DNA from: Nocardioidaceae bacterium
GTDB lineage: Bacteria; Actinomycetota; Actinomycetes; Propionibacteriales; Nocardioidaceae
Assembly (NCBI GenBank): GCA_025927955.1
Contig: JAICKK010000010.1
Coordinates: 1-41,599 of the forward strand
Length of the DNA stretch: 41,599 nucleotides
Direction: 5' to 3'
Shown: piece after piece, positions 16,021 through 24,996 of the stretch
Layout: each line of letters begins with the position of its first letter
Numbering within the stretch: position 1 is the first letter of the stretch
Position numbers and translations under genes: made by a program
Notes under the pieces: model-generated
Told to the model about the DNA's origin: nothing
The model's database searches: none
The model's input: the letters and a program-made list of their open reading frames with translations, nothing else

Positions 16021-17703
16021 TCAGGCCCCGTCGCGCCCGCGCCGCCAGCCGCGGCGCCGGCGCGGCGGCTCGCGCGTGGCCGGTCCGGCGACCTCCGCGG
16101 CGCCCGGTGGGCCGGTCGGCTCCTCCTGCAGGTCCGCTCGGCGAGCGGCGCCCCGGCCCGGGCGACCGGGTCTCGGGCGCGCCGGTGCCGCGGGCGCGGT
16201 GCCACCGGCCTGCTCGCCTGCCGGCGGGGCCTGCGGGGCGGCCGGCCGGACGAAGCCCTCCTCGGCACCCTCGAACCACCAGGATCCGGAGACCTGGTCG
16301 ACGAGGTCGTCGACGGACTCCGGCCCCGTGCCGCCGGTGGTGGGGCCCCGGGCGGGGCGCTCGGGCACGCGGAGCAGGGTGAGTGCCCGGTTGACCGCGG
16401 AGGTGCGCTCCAGCCTGGCCACGCACCCGTCCGGGAGCAGCAGCGAGACCAGGCCGAGGTCGCGGCGGGTCATCTCGAGCGCGAGCCGGCGCAGGGAGTC
16501 GGGCCCCGGGGCCCAGCCGGTGGGCAGGCGCAGTCGGAAGGTGGCGGGGAAGGCGGTGTCCGGTACGTCCTCGACGAACCGGACCCGGGGCTCGCCCCGG
16601 AACTCGGCTCGCAGCAGGCGCAGGTCGCCGTCGGGGTCCGTGAGCGGTGAGCGCCGCTCTCCCGTCAGGCGCGACCAGGGCCCGACCACGAGGACCTCGA
16701 CGTCCGCGACGCTGCCGGTCAGCGCGCCCTCGACGGACGCGCGGGCCTCGGCGAAGGGGTGCCCGTCGGCCTCGACCACGGCCTGGACCCAGGGCACGGT
16801 GTAGGAGCGCCGCTTGGCCCGCCAGTGCCGCAGGTCCGGCATCCGGTCGGTGACGAAGGGCCGGTTGTAGCGGTTCACCGTCTCCTGGCGCTGCATCAGC
16901 GTGGACCTGCCGAGGTGCCAGGAGCAGGCGTCGCGGTCGGGGACGAACACGGCGCCGCGCTGGGCGAGCCGGTAGCCGAGCTCGACGTCCTCGCCCAGCT
17001 TCAGCTCGTCGTCCAGCCCTCCGGCGCGGAGGTAGAGGGCCCGGCCGACGGACGCGCACGCGCCCGTGTGCACGAGGTAGCTCTTGGTCGGGTTGCGGGT
17101 GAGCTGCTCGGTGCTCGCGAGGTAGTCCTCGACCCACTCGTGCGGGGCGGTCCAGCGCCCGGGGAACAGGTCGGCGGGCCGCCCCTCGGCGACCAGCCGG
17201 GCCACCTCGGCCGGGTCGGGCAGTCCGTCGGCCGCGTCGACGAAGGTCTTGGTGCCCAGCACCACGGCGTGGTCGAGGACGTGGTGCCAGCGCAGCTGCG
17301 CCTCCACCTGGTCGCGGTGCAGCACCATGTCGGCGTCCAGCCAGTGCAGCACCTCGCCCTCGGCCGCGAGCGCCCCGACGTGACACGCGTGCCCGCGCCC
17401 CCACGAGCCGGTGGTGGGCACGAGCCGGGTGCGCGCCGGCCGCAGCTCCGGCAGCGAGACCGGGGGGCTGCTCGCGTCGTCGACGACCACGACCTCGAGG
17501 AGGTCCTCGGGATAGGTCTGCACCGCCAGCGACGCGAGCGTCAGCGGGAGGGTGGCCGCGGCCTGGTGGGCCGGGACCACCACGGTCACGCTGAGGGTGG
17601 GGCGCCAGCCGCCGAGCGGTGGCGGGCCCAGCGAGGGCCAGTCGTTGCCCCGCACGCGAGGCTGTCCTCCGGGCTGGCCGCCGGTCGGGTGCTCGAGGGT
17701 CAC
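16021..17703 (-). CDS. Family-2 glycosyltransferase with a low-complexity basic tail
   Basis: 560 residues from a GTG that overlaps the previous stop as GTGA. The frame is open further upstream, but that part is only Pro/Arg-rich. GT-A domain at residues ~38-270: [50 protein letters not shown] (DXD) and [16 protein letters not shown], the ED motif of mycofactocin-type and related inverting transferases. The second half up to ~470 has no recognised fold. The last ~90 residues are Pro/Ala/Gly/Arg-rich and end [13 protein letters not shown], probably disordered. It lies between another family-2 transferase and nuoD in one tightly coupled operon. Confidence 0.8.
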   Translation of the reverse strand: MTLEHPTGGQPGGQPRVRGNDWPSLGPPPLGGWRPTLSVTVVVPAHQAAATLPLTLASLAVQTYPEDLLEVVVVDDASSPPVSLPELRPARTRLVPTTGSWGRGHACHVGALAAEGEVLHWLDADMVLHRDQVEAQLRWHHVLDHAVVLGTKTFVDAADGLPDPAEVARLVAEGRPADLFPGRWTAPHEWVEDYLASTEQLTRNPTKSYLVHTGACASVGRALYLRAGGLDDELKLGEDVELGYRLAQRGAVFVPDRDACSWHLGRSTLMQRQETVNRYNRPFVTDRMPDLRHWRAKRRSYTVPWVQAVVEADGHPFAEARASVEGALTGSVADVEVLVVGPWSRLTGERRSPLTDPDGDLRLLRAEFRGEPRVRFVEDVPDTAFPATFRLRLPTGWAPGPDSLRRLALEMTRRDLGLVSLLLPDGCVARLERTSAVNRALTLLRVPERPARGPTTGGTGPESVDDLVDQVSGSWWFEGAEEGFVRPAAPQAPPAGEQAGGTAPAAPARPRPGRPGRGAARRADLQEEPTGPPGAAEVAGPATREPPRRRRGWRRGRDGA

Positions 17704-19691
17704 GGGCGGGCTCCTGAGGCCGGTCGGGCCACGGGCGGGACGTCGAGGGCGTCCGCCTCGAGGAGGGGGCTGGGGTGGAAGCCGCGCCACTGTGCCGAGG
17801 TGCGGCGCCGGCTGACGAAGTATCCCAGGCCCGGGTCCCAGGTGTGGCCCTGGGCGCCCCGACGCAGCACGTAGCCGTGCCCGTGCGTCGCGTAGACCGA
17901 GCCGCCGGCGTCGGTGACGGCGCGCAGCAGGCCCGCGTCGACGTACCGCCGCATCCGCCGGAAGCCGCCCACGGCGTGGAACGCGTGCCGGGAGACCATC
18001 ATCGTCCCGCCGGCCACGACCGGACGGTGGCGCTCGGTGGCCTCCTTGCGCCGGACCGTCACGGCCAGCGGCTCGACGTAGACGAACTCGGGCGGGCAGC
18101 CGACGACGTCGGCACCGCTGTAGGCGCGGGCCAGCAGCAGGTCGGCGACGAAGTCGGGGCCGTACCAGTCGTCGTCGTCGACCTTGAGCAGCACCTCGCC
18201 GTGCGCGTGGTCCGCGGCGTCGTTGAGGAGCGCCCCGAACGAGCGCGCCGCGGGCACGCTGAGCGTGGTGAGCGGCAGCGTCGAGGTGGCCGCCAGCTCG
18301 GCCAGCGGCCCGGGGTCGGGCTCGTGCCCGTGGGCAGCCAGCACCAGCTCGAGGTCGACGCCTCGCTGCCGGGCCACCTGGCGCAGCGCGAACCCGAGCA
18401 TCTCGGGGCGGCGCGTCGGCAGCAGGACGCTGACCAGCGGCCGGCGCGGGTGCTGGAGCCCGGTCCGGGCGGCGGCCCCGGCCCGCCAGGCGACCGCCCC
18501 GTGGTGGGTCAGCGCCGCTCGTCGCTGCCGGATGCTCCTCAGCTCACGGGCCATCGGGTCGGTCGCGACCGGGCCCTCCAGGGTCTCGACCAGCGCGGGG
18601 TGCAGCAGCGCGCGGGCCCAGGAGGGGACCGGGTCCGCCTCGAGGGGCACGCCCGCCATGGCCAGCGCGGCCACGGTCCGGCAGTAGTCGCGGGGACCGG
18701 TCGCGCCCCGCCAGGGGACCTGGACGGCGCGCAGCGGGCGCAGCCGGGTGACGTCGCCCTCGCCGGGCCCCCGGCGGGTGTCCAGCGTGACCGGGCCGTC
18801 GGGGGTCTCCACGCGGCACAGCCAGGACGGCTCCCCGACCAGGGGGGTCAGGGCGGCCGCGGGCGCCGCCGCCGCGCGGACGAACCCCGCGGGGTTGAGC
18901 ACCTGCACGTCCAGCCCGCCCAGGCCGAGGCCGCCGTCGGCGGCCAGCCGTCGGTCCGCGGCCTCCGGTCCGAGCGCGTCGTACTCCGCCCACGTCATGG
19001 CCGAGGCCAGCCTGAGCTCGTCGGCGAGCGTGCCGAGCACGTGGTGCTCCACCTGCGCCCGCGGCGACCGCCTCCGGGCGGTCGGTGCCGCCGCGGCGTC
19101 GGCGTCGATGACGACGAGGTCCGGCGGGTAGTCGCCGCTGACGTCGGCGAGCCGGGAGGGCGGGCCGACCAGCCCGCCCGCGTCGCCCGGCGCCCACAGG
19201 GCCGGCGCCGACTGCTCGGTGGCCACCACGGGCCAGCCGGGCGCCATCAGGTGCGCGGAGCCGGTACGGCGGGCGAGGTCGGCCACGAAGCGGCCGGCGG
19301 GGAGCGGCGCGGCGAGCTCGGCCAGCGTGAAGCACAGCGGCGTGGAGGCCGCCGTGAGCGAGACCACCCGTGGCCACGCGGGACGGCCGGACGTCAGGGG
19401 TGGCCGGTCACCGTCGAGGAGCACGCAGCCGACCCGGGTGCTGGCCGGAAGGTCCCGGCAGGCGGCCACGACCTGGCGCAGCTCCGCGCGGTCCCTGACG
19501 ACGAGCAGCACCGCGTCCGGGCCGGGGTCGGCCGGCGACCCGTCCGGCGGCGGGTCCTCGCGCAGCGACAGCTGCCGGGTCGCGGCGCCGACCAGGGCGG
19601 CGGCCTCGTCCCGCCCGACCCAGGGCCCCCGGACGACGAGGACGTCGTCGAGGCCCTCGAGCAGGCCGGCCGGCAGGGAGCCCGAGGTCAC
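17700..19691 (-). CDS. Family-2 glycosyltransferase with a large unassigned N-terminal region
   Basis: 663 residues. The GTG at 19691 overlaps the stop of the GH16 gene. Residues 1-~410 are not recognised: an Ala/Pro-rich region beginning [16 protein letters not shown], with [17 protein letters not shown] and [18 protein letters not shown], hinting at a nucleotide-binding or degenerate transferase fold. Residues ~418-620 are a GT-A domain: [54 protein letters not shown] and [17 protein letters not shown], clearly family 2. The operon runs GH16 lipoprotein, this gene, the 560-residue transferase, then nuoD. It probably extends the same glycan as its neighbours. Confidence 0.75.
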   Translation of the reverse strand: MTSGSLPAGLLEGLDDVLVVRGPWVGRDEAAALVGAATRQLSLREDPPPDGSPADPGPDAVLLVVRDRAELRQVVAACRDLPASTRVGCVLLDGDRPPLTSGRPAWPRVVSLTAASTPLCFTLAELAAPLPAGRFVADLARRTGSAHLMAPGWPVVATEQSAPALWAPGDAGGLVGPPSRLADVSGDYPPDLVVIDADAAAAPTARRRSPRAQVEHHVLGTLADELRLASAMTWAEYDALGPEAADRRLAADGGLGLGGLDVQVLNPAGFVRAAAAPAAALTPLVGEPSWLCRVETPDGPVTLDTRRGPGEGDVTRLRPLRAVQVPWRGATGPRDYCRTVAALAMAGVPLEADPVPSWARALLHPALVETLEGPVATDPMARELRSIRQRRAALTHHGAVAWRAGAAARTGLQHPRRPLVSVLLPTRRPEMLGFALRQVARQRGVDLELVLAAHGHEPDPGPLAELAATSTLPLTTLSVPAARSFGALLNDAADHAHGEVLLKVDDDDWYGPDFVADLLLARAYSGADVVGCPPEFVYVEPLAVTVRRKEATERHRPVVAGGTMMVSRHAFHAVGGFRRMRRYVDAGLLRAVTDAGGSVYATHGHGYVLRRGAQGHTWDPGLGYFVSRRRTSAQWRGFHPSPLLEADALDVPPVARPASGARP

Positions 19692-21094
19692 GATGCCGGC
19701 TGCCACACCTTCGCCCAGTCGACCTTCATCGTCGTGGGGAGCGTCGAGCGGTCCAGGTGACCCAGCTCCCAGTCGGAGGTGAGCAGGCTGAGGATGAGGT
19801 ACTCGCTGCGGTCGGACACCGCGCGCGTCGAGGTGGCCAGCACCCGGCCGTCGACGTAGAAGGTGTAGCCCTGCGGCGTCCACCGCACCGAGAAGACGTG
19901 GTAGCTGTTCCACCACGAGTCCGAGGAGGGGACCAGGCTGCTCGCGGACGGCCGCACGTCACCGAGCTTGACGTTGTTGCCCTTGGCGTCGGTGTAGTAG
20001 AGGAAGTTCGCGAGGCCCCCGCCGGGGTAGTCCTTGCCGAAGAACTCCACCGCGTCGATCTCGGCACCGCTGCGGCCGGGGTCGCCCGGGTAGTGGCCGT
20101 AGGCCGGGGACTGCAGCCAGAACGAGCCGTGCTGGCCGCGGCCGCGCGGGAACCGGATGCGGGCCGAGGCCATCCCGTAGGTGAAGTCGAACGTCCCCTC
20201 GGTGGAGATCTGGGCGTTGAGGTACTTGGTGGCGAGGGCGGAGGGGTCCTTGCGCACGTGCAGGTTCAGCGTGCCGCCACCCACGTCGACGGCCCGCCGG
20301 TCGTTCTTCGAGTGCTGCCGCGAGGAGGCCGCACCGACGCGGTAGGACCACTTGGCGGGGTCGAGGGAGGTGCCGGTGAACTGGTCACCGAACGCGGGGA
20401 CCCAGGTGTCGCTCGCCACGGCCGAGTACCGCGTCGCGGCACCGGCCCGGCCCACGGTCCTGGCCTTGAACGGCCCCCACGACCCGCTCGACGCGGCGCC
20501 CGTGAGGTAGGCGCGTCCGTCGCCGCCCTGGTGGGCGGTGCCCGCCGTGGTCCAGGAGCCGTCGGCGAGCTGCCGGTAGAAGACCACGCCGCGACCGGGG
20601 CGAGCCGGGGTGAACCGGGCCACGACCACGTTGCGGGCGGCGCCGTTGGACGCGGGCGCGGTCCCGCGCTGCGCGATGGCGGGCAGCACGCTCAGCGCCG
20701 CCTCCTGGTGGACGGGCCGGGCCTGCTTGGTCCCCGTCGTGACGGCCCGGTAGACACGACCGGCGTGGCGGACGGCGGGGACGCTCACCGAGTAGGTGTG
20801 CGGGACGGTCGCCGACAGCCCCGTGAACCGGTAGCGGCCGGCGGGGCCGGTCGTGCTCCGCTGGAGCACCGTCCAGGCGGCACCGTGACGCACCCGCAGG
20901 GTCACCGGCCGCCGAAAGCGCGTGGACACGGTGCCGGACGCGGAGAAGTGCTCGTGCATGATGGGCCGGTTCTGCGACAGCGACAGCGACGCGGTGGTCC
21001 CGGTCGCGGCCTCCGAGCTCCCGGTCGTCTCGCACCCGGTGGCCACCAGGAGTGCGGTGACGGCGACCAGCATGGCCGCGCGGGTGCGTTTCAT
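19688..21094 (-). CDS. GH16 family glycoside hydrolase lipoprotein
   Basis: 468 residues. The signal sequence MKRTRAAMLVAVTALLVATG ends in a lipobox with Cys21, so the mature protein should be lipid-anchored outside the membrane. Residues ~35-110 and 115-215 look like two beta-sandwich modules. The C-terminal ~240 residues are a GH16 (laminarinase/glucanase-like) domain: FGDQFTGTSLDPAKWSYR, GMASARIRFPRGRGQHGSFW and the catalytic E-I-D-A-V-E with nucleophile Glu345 and acid/base Glu350. GH16 enzymes cut or transglycosylate beta-1,3/1,4-glucans and galactans. It heads a minus-strand operon of glycosyltransferases and may trim or release the polymer they make. A GTG at 21100 is an alternative start. 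Confidence 0.85.
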   Translation of the reverse strand: MKRTRAAMLVAVTALLVATGCETTGSSEAATGTTASLSLSQNRPIMHEHFSASGTVSTRFRRPVTLRVRHGAAWTVLQRSTTGPAGRYRFTGLSATVPHTYSVSVPAVRHAGRVYRAVTTGTKQARPVHQEAALSVLPAIAQRGTAPASNGAARNVVVARFTPARPGRGVVFYRQLADGSWTTAGTAHQGGDGRAYLTGAASSGSWGPFKARTVGRAGAATRYSAVASDTWVPAFGDQFTGTSLDPAKWSYRVGAASSRQHSKNDRRAVDVGGGTLNLHVRKDPSALATKYLNAQISTEGTFDFTYGMASARIRFPRGRGQHGSFWLQSPAYGHYPGDPGRSGAEIDAVEFFGKDYPGGGLANFLYYTDAKGNNVKLGDVRPSASSLVPSSDSWWNSYHVFSVRWTPQGYTFYVDGRVLATSTRAVSDRSEYLILSLLTSDWELGHLDRSTLPTTMKVDWAKVWQPAS

Positions 21095-21231
21095 GGTCAC
21101 GAGGGTAAAGCAGTTGACGGAGCGTCTTTACCAAATGGGACAAGAAGGCTGGTAGAACGGTAGGGGTCGGTCGCGGGCTCCGCCGGGCTCGCGGGCCCCG
21201 CGAGCACCGACGAGAGGAGTGGTCGCCCCGC
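21095..21231. promoter_or_regulatory. Divergent intergenic region between the GH16 operon and the GT2-TagF gene
   Basis: This 137-base stretch is distinctly richer in A and T (for example TAAAG, TTTACCAAATGG) than the coding sequence on both sides and must hold the promoters of two divergent units. TTGACG (21114-21119) and TAGAAC (21153-21158) resemble -35 and -10 elements but are too far apart to pair. No precise promoter can be assigned. GAGAGGAG near 21212-21219 is the ribosome binding site of the plus-strand gene. Confidence 0.4.
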
Positions 21232-24200
21232 ATGCGTCGCGGCACGGAACCGGTCTCGGGGTCGGCAACGGCCGGTTGGCTGCGTACCGCCCGACGGCGG
21301 TGGGCGGCGGCGCGACACGGTCCGCACGACGCCGGGGAGAGTGCCCGGCCGCCGTTGCCGGACACCCCCCTGCTCTCGGTGGTGGTGCCGGTCTACCAGG
21401 TCGAGGACTACCTCGCGTCCTGCCTGGACTCCCTCGTGGACCAGACCTACCGGAGGCTCGAGGTCGTCGTGGTCGACGACGGGTCGACCGACGGCAGTGC
21501 GGCCATCGCCAAGGAGTACGCCGCGCGCGACCCCCGCATCCGGTACCTCCGCCAGCGCAACCGGGGGCTCGGGGCGGCCCGGAACGCGGGCCTGGACGCG
21601 TGCACGGGCGACCTGGTCGCGTTCGCCGACTCCGACGACCAGGTCCCCCCCACCGCCTACCAGCGCATGGTCGCCACCTTGCGGCGGTCCGGGTCCGACT
21701 TCGTGGTCGGCGCCCTGGCCCGCCGGGAGGGTGGCAGGCAGACGATGACCCAGTGGGCGAGGTCGTGCCACGCCCGCCGCCGGCTGGGCGTCACCCTCGA
21801 CGACGTCCCGGACATCCTCGTCAACGTGGTGGCGTGCACGAAGGTCTTCCGGCGCGACTTCCTGCGCGACGTGCGGTTCCGGTTCCCCGAGGAGATCCGC
21901 TACGAGGACCAGGTCCCGATCACCCGGGCCTACCTGGAGGCGCGCGCGTTCGACGTGATCCCCGACGTCGTCTACGAGTGGCGCCGGCGCGAGGACAGGT
22001 CGTCGATCACCCAGCGCAAGGCGGAGATGGCGGACCTGCTCGACCGGTCGACGGCCCAGCGTGAGCTGGCCGAGCTCCTGCACGAGCGGGCCTCCGCGGT
22101 GGTGCTGCGGCGCTGGTACGTCAAGCTGCTGCGCCAGGACTTCTTCATGTACCTGCGGGTGGCGGTCGACGCGGCGGACGAGTACTGGGACGTGCTGCGC
22201 GAGAACATCGTCTCGATCTCCGCGCAGGCGCCGCCGGGCGTCGAGGCCGACGTCGAGCTGCGGATGCGCGTCGCCTTCTGGCTGGGCCGGCACGGCCACC
22301 GCGACGCGCTGCGGAGGTTCCTGTGCGACGACGGCTTCCCGGGGTGCAACTTCGCGGTGGTCAGTGGCGCCGCAGGGCTCCAGGCCGACCTCCCCGGGCT
22401 GCGCGAGGAGGGCGCGGACGTCCCCGACGCGCTGCTGAGGATCCGCGACGTCGACCTCGACCTGCGTCCCCGTCTGGAGTCCCTGCACCTCTCGCCGGAC
22501 GGCCCGATGCGGCTGCGGTGCGTGGCCGCCCTCCGCTTCGTCGACCCGTCGCGGCAGGAGGTCGAGACCCGGCTGCGGCTGGTCGGTCCCGCGGCGACCT
22601 CGCCCGTCGAGGTCGCCACCCGGCCGGCACCGGATCCCGCGGCGAACCTCGCCGCCCGCCGGTTCTTCGAGGACCACGCGAGGTCGTCGGTCGCGGCGAC
22701 GGTCGACCTGGGCCCGGTCGTGGCCGCGAGCAGACCCGTGGCGCCCACCACCTGGGAGGTCCGGGTCGTGGCCGCGGCCGGCGACCTCGCGGGCGAGTCG
22801 CCGCTGAGGAGCCGTCCCGGCCGGGTCGGCGCGGCGCTGGGGCGCCCGGTGGTCGTCGACGGCGCGCTGGTCTCGGCAGCCTGGTCGGAGCGGCGCGGGC
22901 TGCTCCTCGAGGTGCGGCGCCAGTACGTCGTCGTGACCCGGGCCGACTTCCGCGGTGACGTGCTCGAGCTGGACGTCCGCTCACCGGGGCTGGCCGGCGT
23001 CGCCGAGGTGAACATCGGCGGGCAGGGGTGGCCCGTCGTCGCCGAGGCCGCCATGTCCGGGGACGCCGACACCCAGACGGTGCGCGTACCGGCCGAGGCG
23101 CTGGCGGCGACGTCGAGCACCGGAGTACTTCGGATCCGCACCGCGACGTCGACGTGGACGCCGGTCTCGGTGGTGGGGTCGTTCGAGCCGCGATCGGTGA
23201 GCAACGGGTCGAGGGCGTTGACGGTGACCTCGACCGGTGCCCTCGCCGTGGCCCGGGACCGGCCGTGCCTGCTGGTGGACGACGTCACGATGGAGGGCGG
23301 TCGGCTGCTGGTCACCGGCCGCGGCCGGCACGCGGACGGTGCGACCCTCGCCCTGAGCGGTCCCCGGGCGCGGACGCCGGGGCAGCCCCTCTCGCCGTCG
23401 GGAGCCCGGTTCTCCGTCCGGCTCCCCTTGCGTCCCCTGCCTGCCTACCTCTACGGCGAGCTGCCCGCGAACGCGTATGCGCTCGTCGCGGTGCGGGACG
23501 GCGAGCCCGTCCGGGTGCAGGCGGGCGGCGCGCTGCTGGGCGCCGACCGCCGACAGCTGGCTCCCGGGTGGGGCCTCGAGACGGGCGAGGACGGGCGCGT
23601 GCTGGTGCGCCGGAACCGCCTCCCGGACCGGGTCGTCACCAGCGACCTCGAGCAGACCCGGCTGCGCCGCGACCGCTACCGGGCTGCCCGCCGACGCGGC
23701 CCGGCCGACCTGGCGCTGTTCGAGTCCTTCTCCGGGACGGGCACGGGCGACTCGCCGCGCGCCCTGTGCGACGCGCTCCTGCGGCGGGGGAGGGACCTGG
23801 ACCTCGTGTGGAGCGTCGAGGACGCCTCCGTGCCACGCGTCGAGGGCACGCGGTCCGTCGTACGGGGGTCGCCCGAGTGGTACGACGCCCTGGGCTCGGC
23901 GCGCCTGCTGGTCAACAACGGCACCTTCCCCGCCGCGTTCCGGAAGGGTCCGGGACAGGTCTACGTCCAGACCTGGCACGGGACGCCGCTCAAGCGCATC
24001 GGTGCGGACATCGCGGCGCCGCTGATCTCCACCGAGCACTACGTCCGGCTGCTGCTGGACGAGGCGCGGACCTGGGACCACCTGGTGTCCCCGAACGCGT
24101 TCAGCACCGAGGTCTACCGCCGCGCGTTCGGCTACGAGGGCTCGGTGCTCGAGGCCGGCAGGCCGGCCAACGACGTGCTCGTGAGCCCCACGTCCGAACG

Positions 24201-24753
24201 GATGCGCGAGCGGGTCCGCGCGGAGCTCGCCCTCCCCGAGGACCGGACGGTCGTGCTGTACGCGCCCACCTGGCGTGACCACGCGCGGCGCGGCGGGTCG
24301 TGGGAGAAGGTGCTCCACCTCGACCACGAGCTGGTCACCCGGGAGCGCGACGACGTCACCGTGCTGGTCCGCGGGCACGCGAACACCGCCCACCGGCCGC
24401 TGGTGCGCGACGGCGAGCGGGTCCTCGACGTGACGGCGTACCCCGACGTGGGGCGCCTCTACCTGGCCGCGGACGTGCTCGTCACCGACTACTCCGCCGC
24501 GATGTTCGACTTCTCGCTCACCGACCGGCCGGTCATCCTGCTCACGCCCGACCTCGAGCTCTACCGCGACCGGGTGCGCGGGCTCTACCTCGACCTCGAG
24601 GCCGTGGCCCCCGGGCCCGTCGTGCGCACCACCGAGGAGGTGCTCGCCTGCCTCGACGACGACTCGTGGGCCCCCGACCGCAAGCGGGTGCGCGAGGAGT
24701 TCCTCCCCCTCGACGACGGCTCGGTCGCCGACCGCGTGCTGGACGCCCTCTGA
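21232..24753 (+). CDS. Bifunctional family-2 glycosyltransferase / CDP-glycerol glycerophosphotransferase (TagF-like)
   Basis: 1173 residues. Residues ~47-240 form a GT-A domain: LLSVVVPVYQVEDYLASCL, VVVVDDGSTDGSAAIA, RNRGLGAARNAGLDA and ADSDDQVPP. Residues ~430-760 are beta-rich and unassigned (repeated short strands, many Val/Arg). Residues ~790-1170 are a teichoic-acid polymerase domain: LLVNNGTFPAAFRKGPG, QTWHGTPLKRIGADI (near 912), VVLYAPTWRDHARRG, LVRGHANTAHR and LVTDYSAAMFDFSLTDRP (near 1083). The order is the reverse of the 6855-9530 protein, where the TagF-like part comes first. Expected role: cytosolic, membrane-associated assembly of a polyol-phosphate/sugar chain. The ATG follows GAGAGGAG. 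It stands alone with hairpins downstream. Confidence 0.85.
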   Translation: MRRGTEPVSGSATAGWLRTARRRWAAARHGPHDAGESARPPLPDTPLLSVVVPVYQVEDYLASCLDSLVDQTYRRLEVVVVDDGSTDGSAAIAKEYAARDPRIRYLRQRNRGLGAARNAGLDACTGDLVAFADSDDQVPPTAYQRMVATLRRSGSDFVVGALARREGGRQTMTQWARSCHARRRLGVTLDDVPDILVNVVACTKVFRRDFLRDVRFRFPEEIRYEDQVPITRAYLEARAFDVIPDVVYEWRRREDRSSITQRKAEMADLLDRSTAQRELAELLHERASAVVLRRWYVKLLRQDFFMYLRVAVDAADEYWDVLRENIVSISAQAPPGVEADVELRMRVAFWLGRHGHRDALRRFLCDDGFPGCNFAVVSGAAGLQADLPGLREEGADVPDALLRIRDVDLDLRPRLESLHLSPDGPMRLRCVAALRFVDPSRQEVETRLRLVGPAATSPVEVATRPAPDPAANLAARRFFEDHARSSVAATVDLGPVVAASRPVAPTTWEVRVVAAAGDLAGESPLRSRPGRVGAALGRPVVVDGALVSAAWSERRGLLLEVRRQYVVVTRADFRGDVLELDVRSPGLAGVAEVNIGGQGWPVVAEAAMSGDADTQTVRVPAEALAATSSTGVLRIRTATSTWTPVSVVGSFEPRSVSNGSRALTVTSTGALAVARDRPCLLVDDVTMEGGRLLVTGRGRHADGATLALSGPRARTPGQPLSPSGARFSVRLPLRPLPAYLYGELPANAYALVAVRDGEPVRVQAGGALLGADRRQLAPGWGLETGEDGRVLVRRNRLPDRVVTSDLEQTRLRRDRYRAARRRGPADLALFESFSGTGTGDSPRALCDALLRRGRDLDLVWSVEDASVPRVEGTRSVVRGSPEWYDALGSARLLVNNGTFPAAFRKGPGQVYVQTWHGTPLKRIGADIAAPLISTEHYVRLLLDEARTWDHLVSPNAFSTEVYRRAFGYEGSVLEAGRPANDVLVSPTSERMRERVRAELALPEDRTVVLYAPTWRDHARRGGSWEKVLHLDHELVTRERDDVTVLVRGHANTAHRPLVRDGERVLDVTAYPDVGRLYLAADVLVTDYSAAMFDFSLTDRPVILLTPDLELYRDRVRGLYLDLEAVAPGPVVRTTEEVLACLDDDSWAPDRKRVREEFLPLDDGSVADRVLDAL

Positions 24754-24789
24754 CCCGACCCGGCCGCCCCCGTCTGCGGTCTGGACGTG

Positions 24790-24806
24790 CGCGCCCGCAG
24801 GGCGCG
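24790..24806 (+). terminator. Hairpin after the GT2-TagF gene
   Basis: CGCGCCC-GCA-GGGCGCG is a perfect 7-bp stem with a 3-base loop, 36 bases past the stop. There is no T-run, as usual for high-GC terminators. Confidence 0.45.
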
Positions 24807-24838
24807 GTCGCCACCGATGCCCCTCGCGACACCTTCCC

Positions 24839-24862
24839 GGATCCCGGGACGGGCCGGGATCC
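24839..24862 (+). terminator. Second hairpin in the same gap
   Basis: GGATCCCGG and CCGGGATCC form a perfect 9-bp stem around a 6-base loop (GACGGG). It could terminate the upstream gene or act in the leader of the next one. Confidence 0.45.
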
Positions 24863-24996
24863 CGTGTGTAAGGTCTTGACTGGCCGGTTGTCGGCAGTTG
24901 CCTCCGGTACGGCGTGCTGGCGGGCGCGGCGATGCACGCGCGTCGTGGCTCCGGTGGCCGCGACGAGCAAGGTTCGACTCTCGGGAGTAGACAACG

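Noticed and set aside
17704-17790. 29-residue N-terminal extension of the 560-residue glycosyltransferase
   Set aside because: It is Pro/Arg-rich and overlaps the end of the previous gene; the GTG at 17703 with GTGA overlap fits the operon pattern.
21114-21158. Housekeeping promoter TTGACG/TAGAAC for the GT2-TagF gene
   Set aside because: The two hexamers are 33 bases apart, too far to work as one promoter.
24876-24904. TTGACT as -35 box for the gene at 24997
   Set aside because: No acceptable -10 hexamer lies 16-19 bases downstream.
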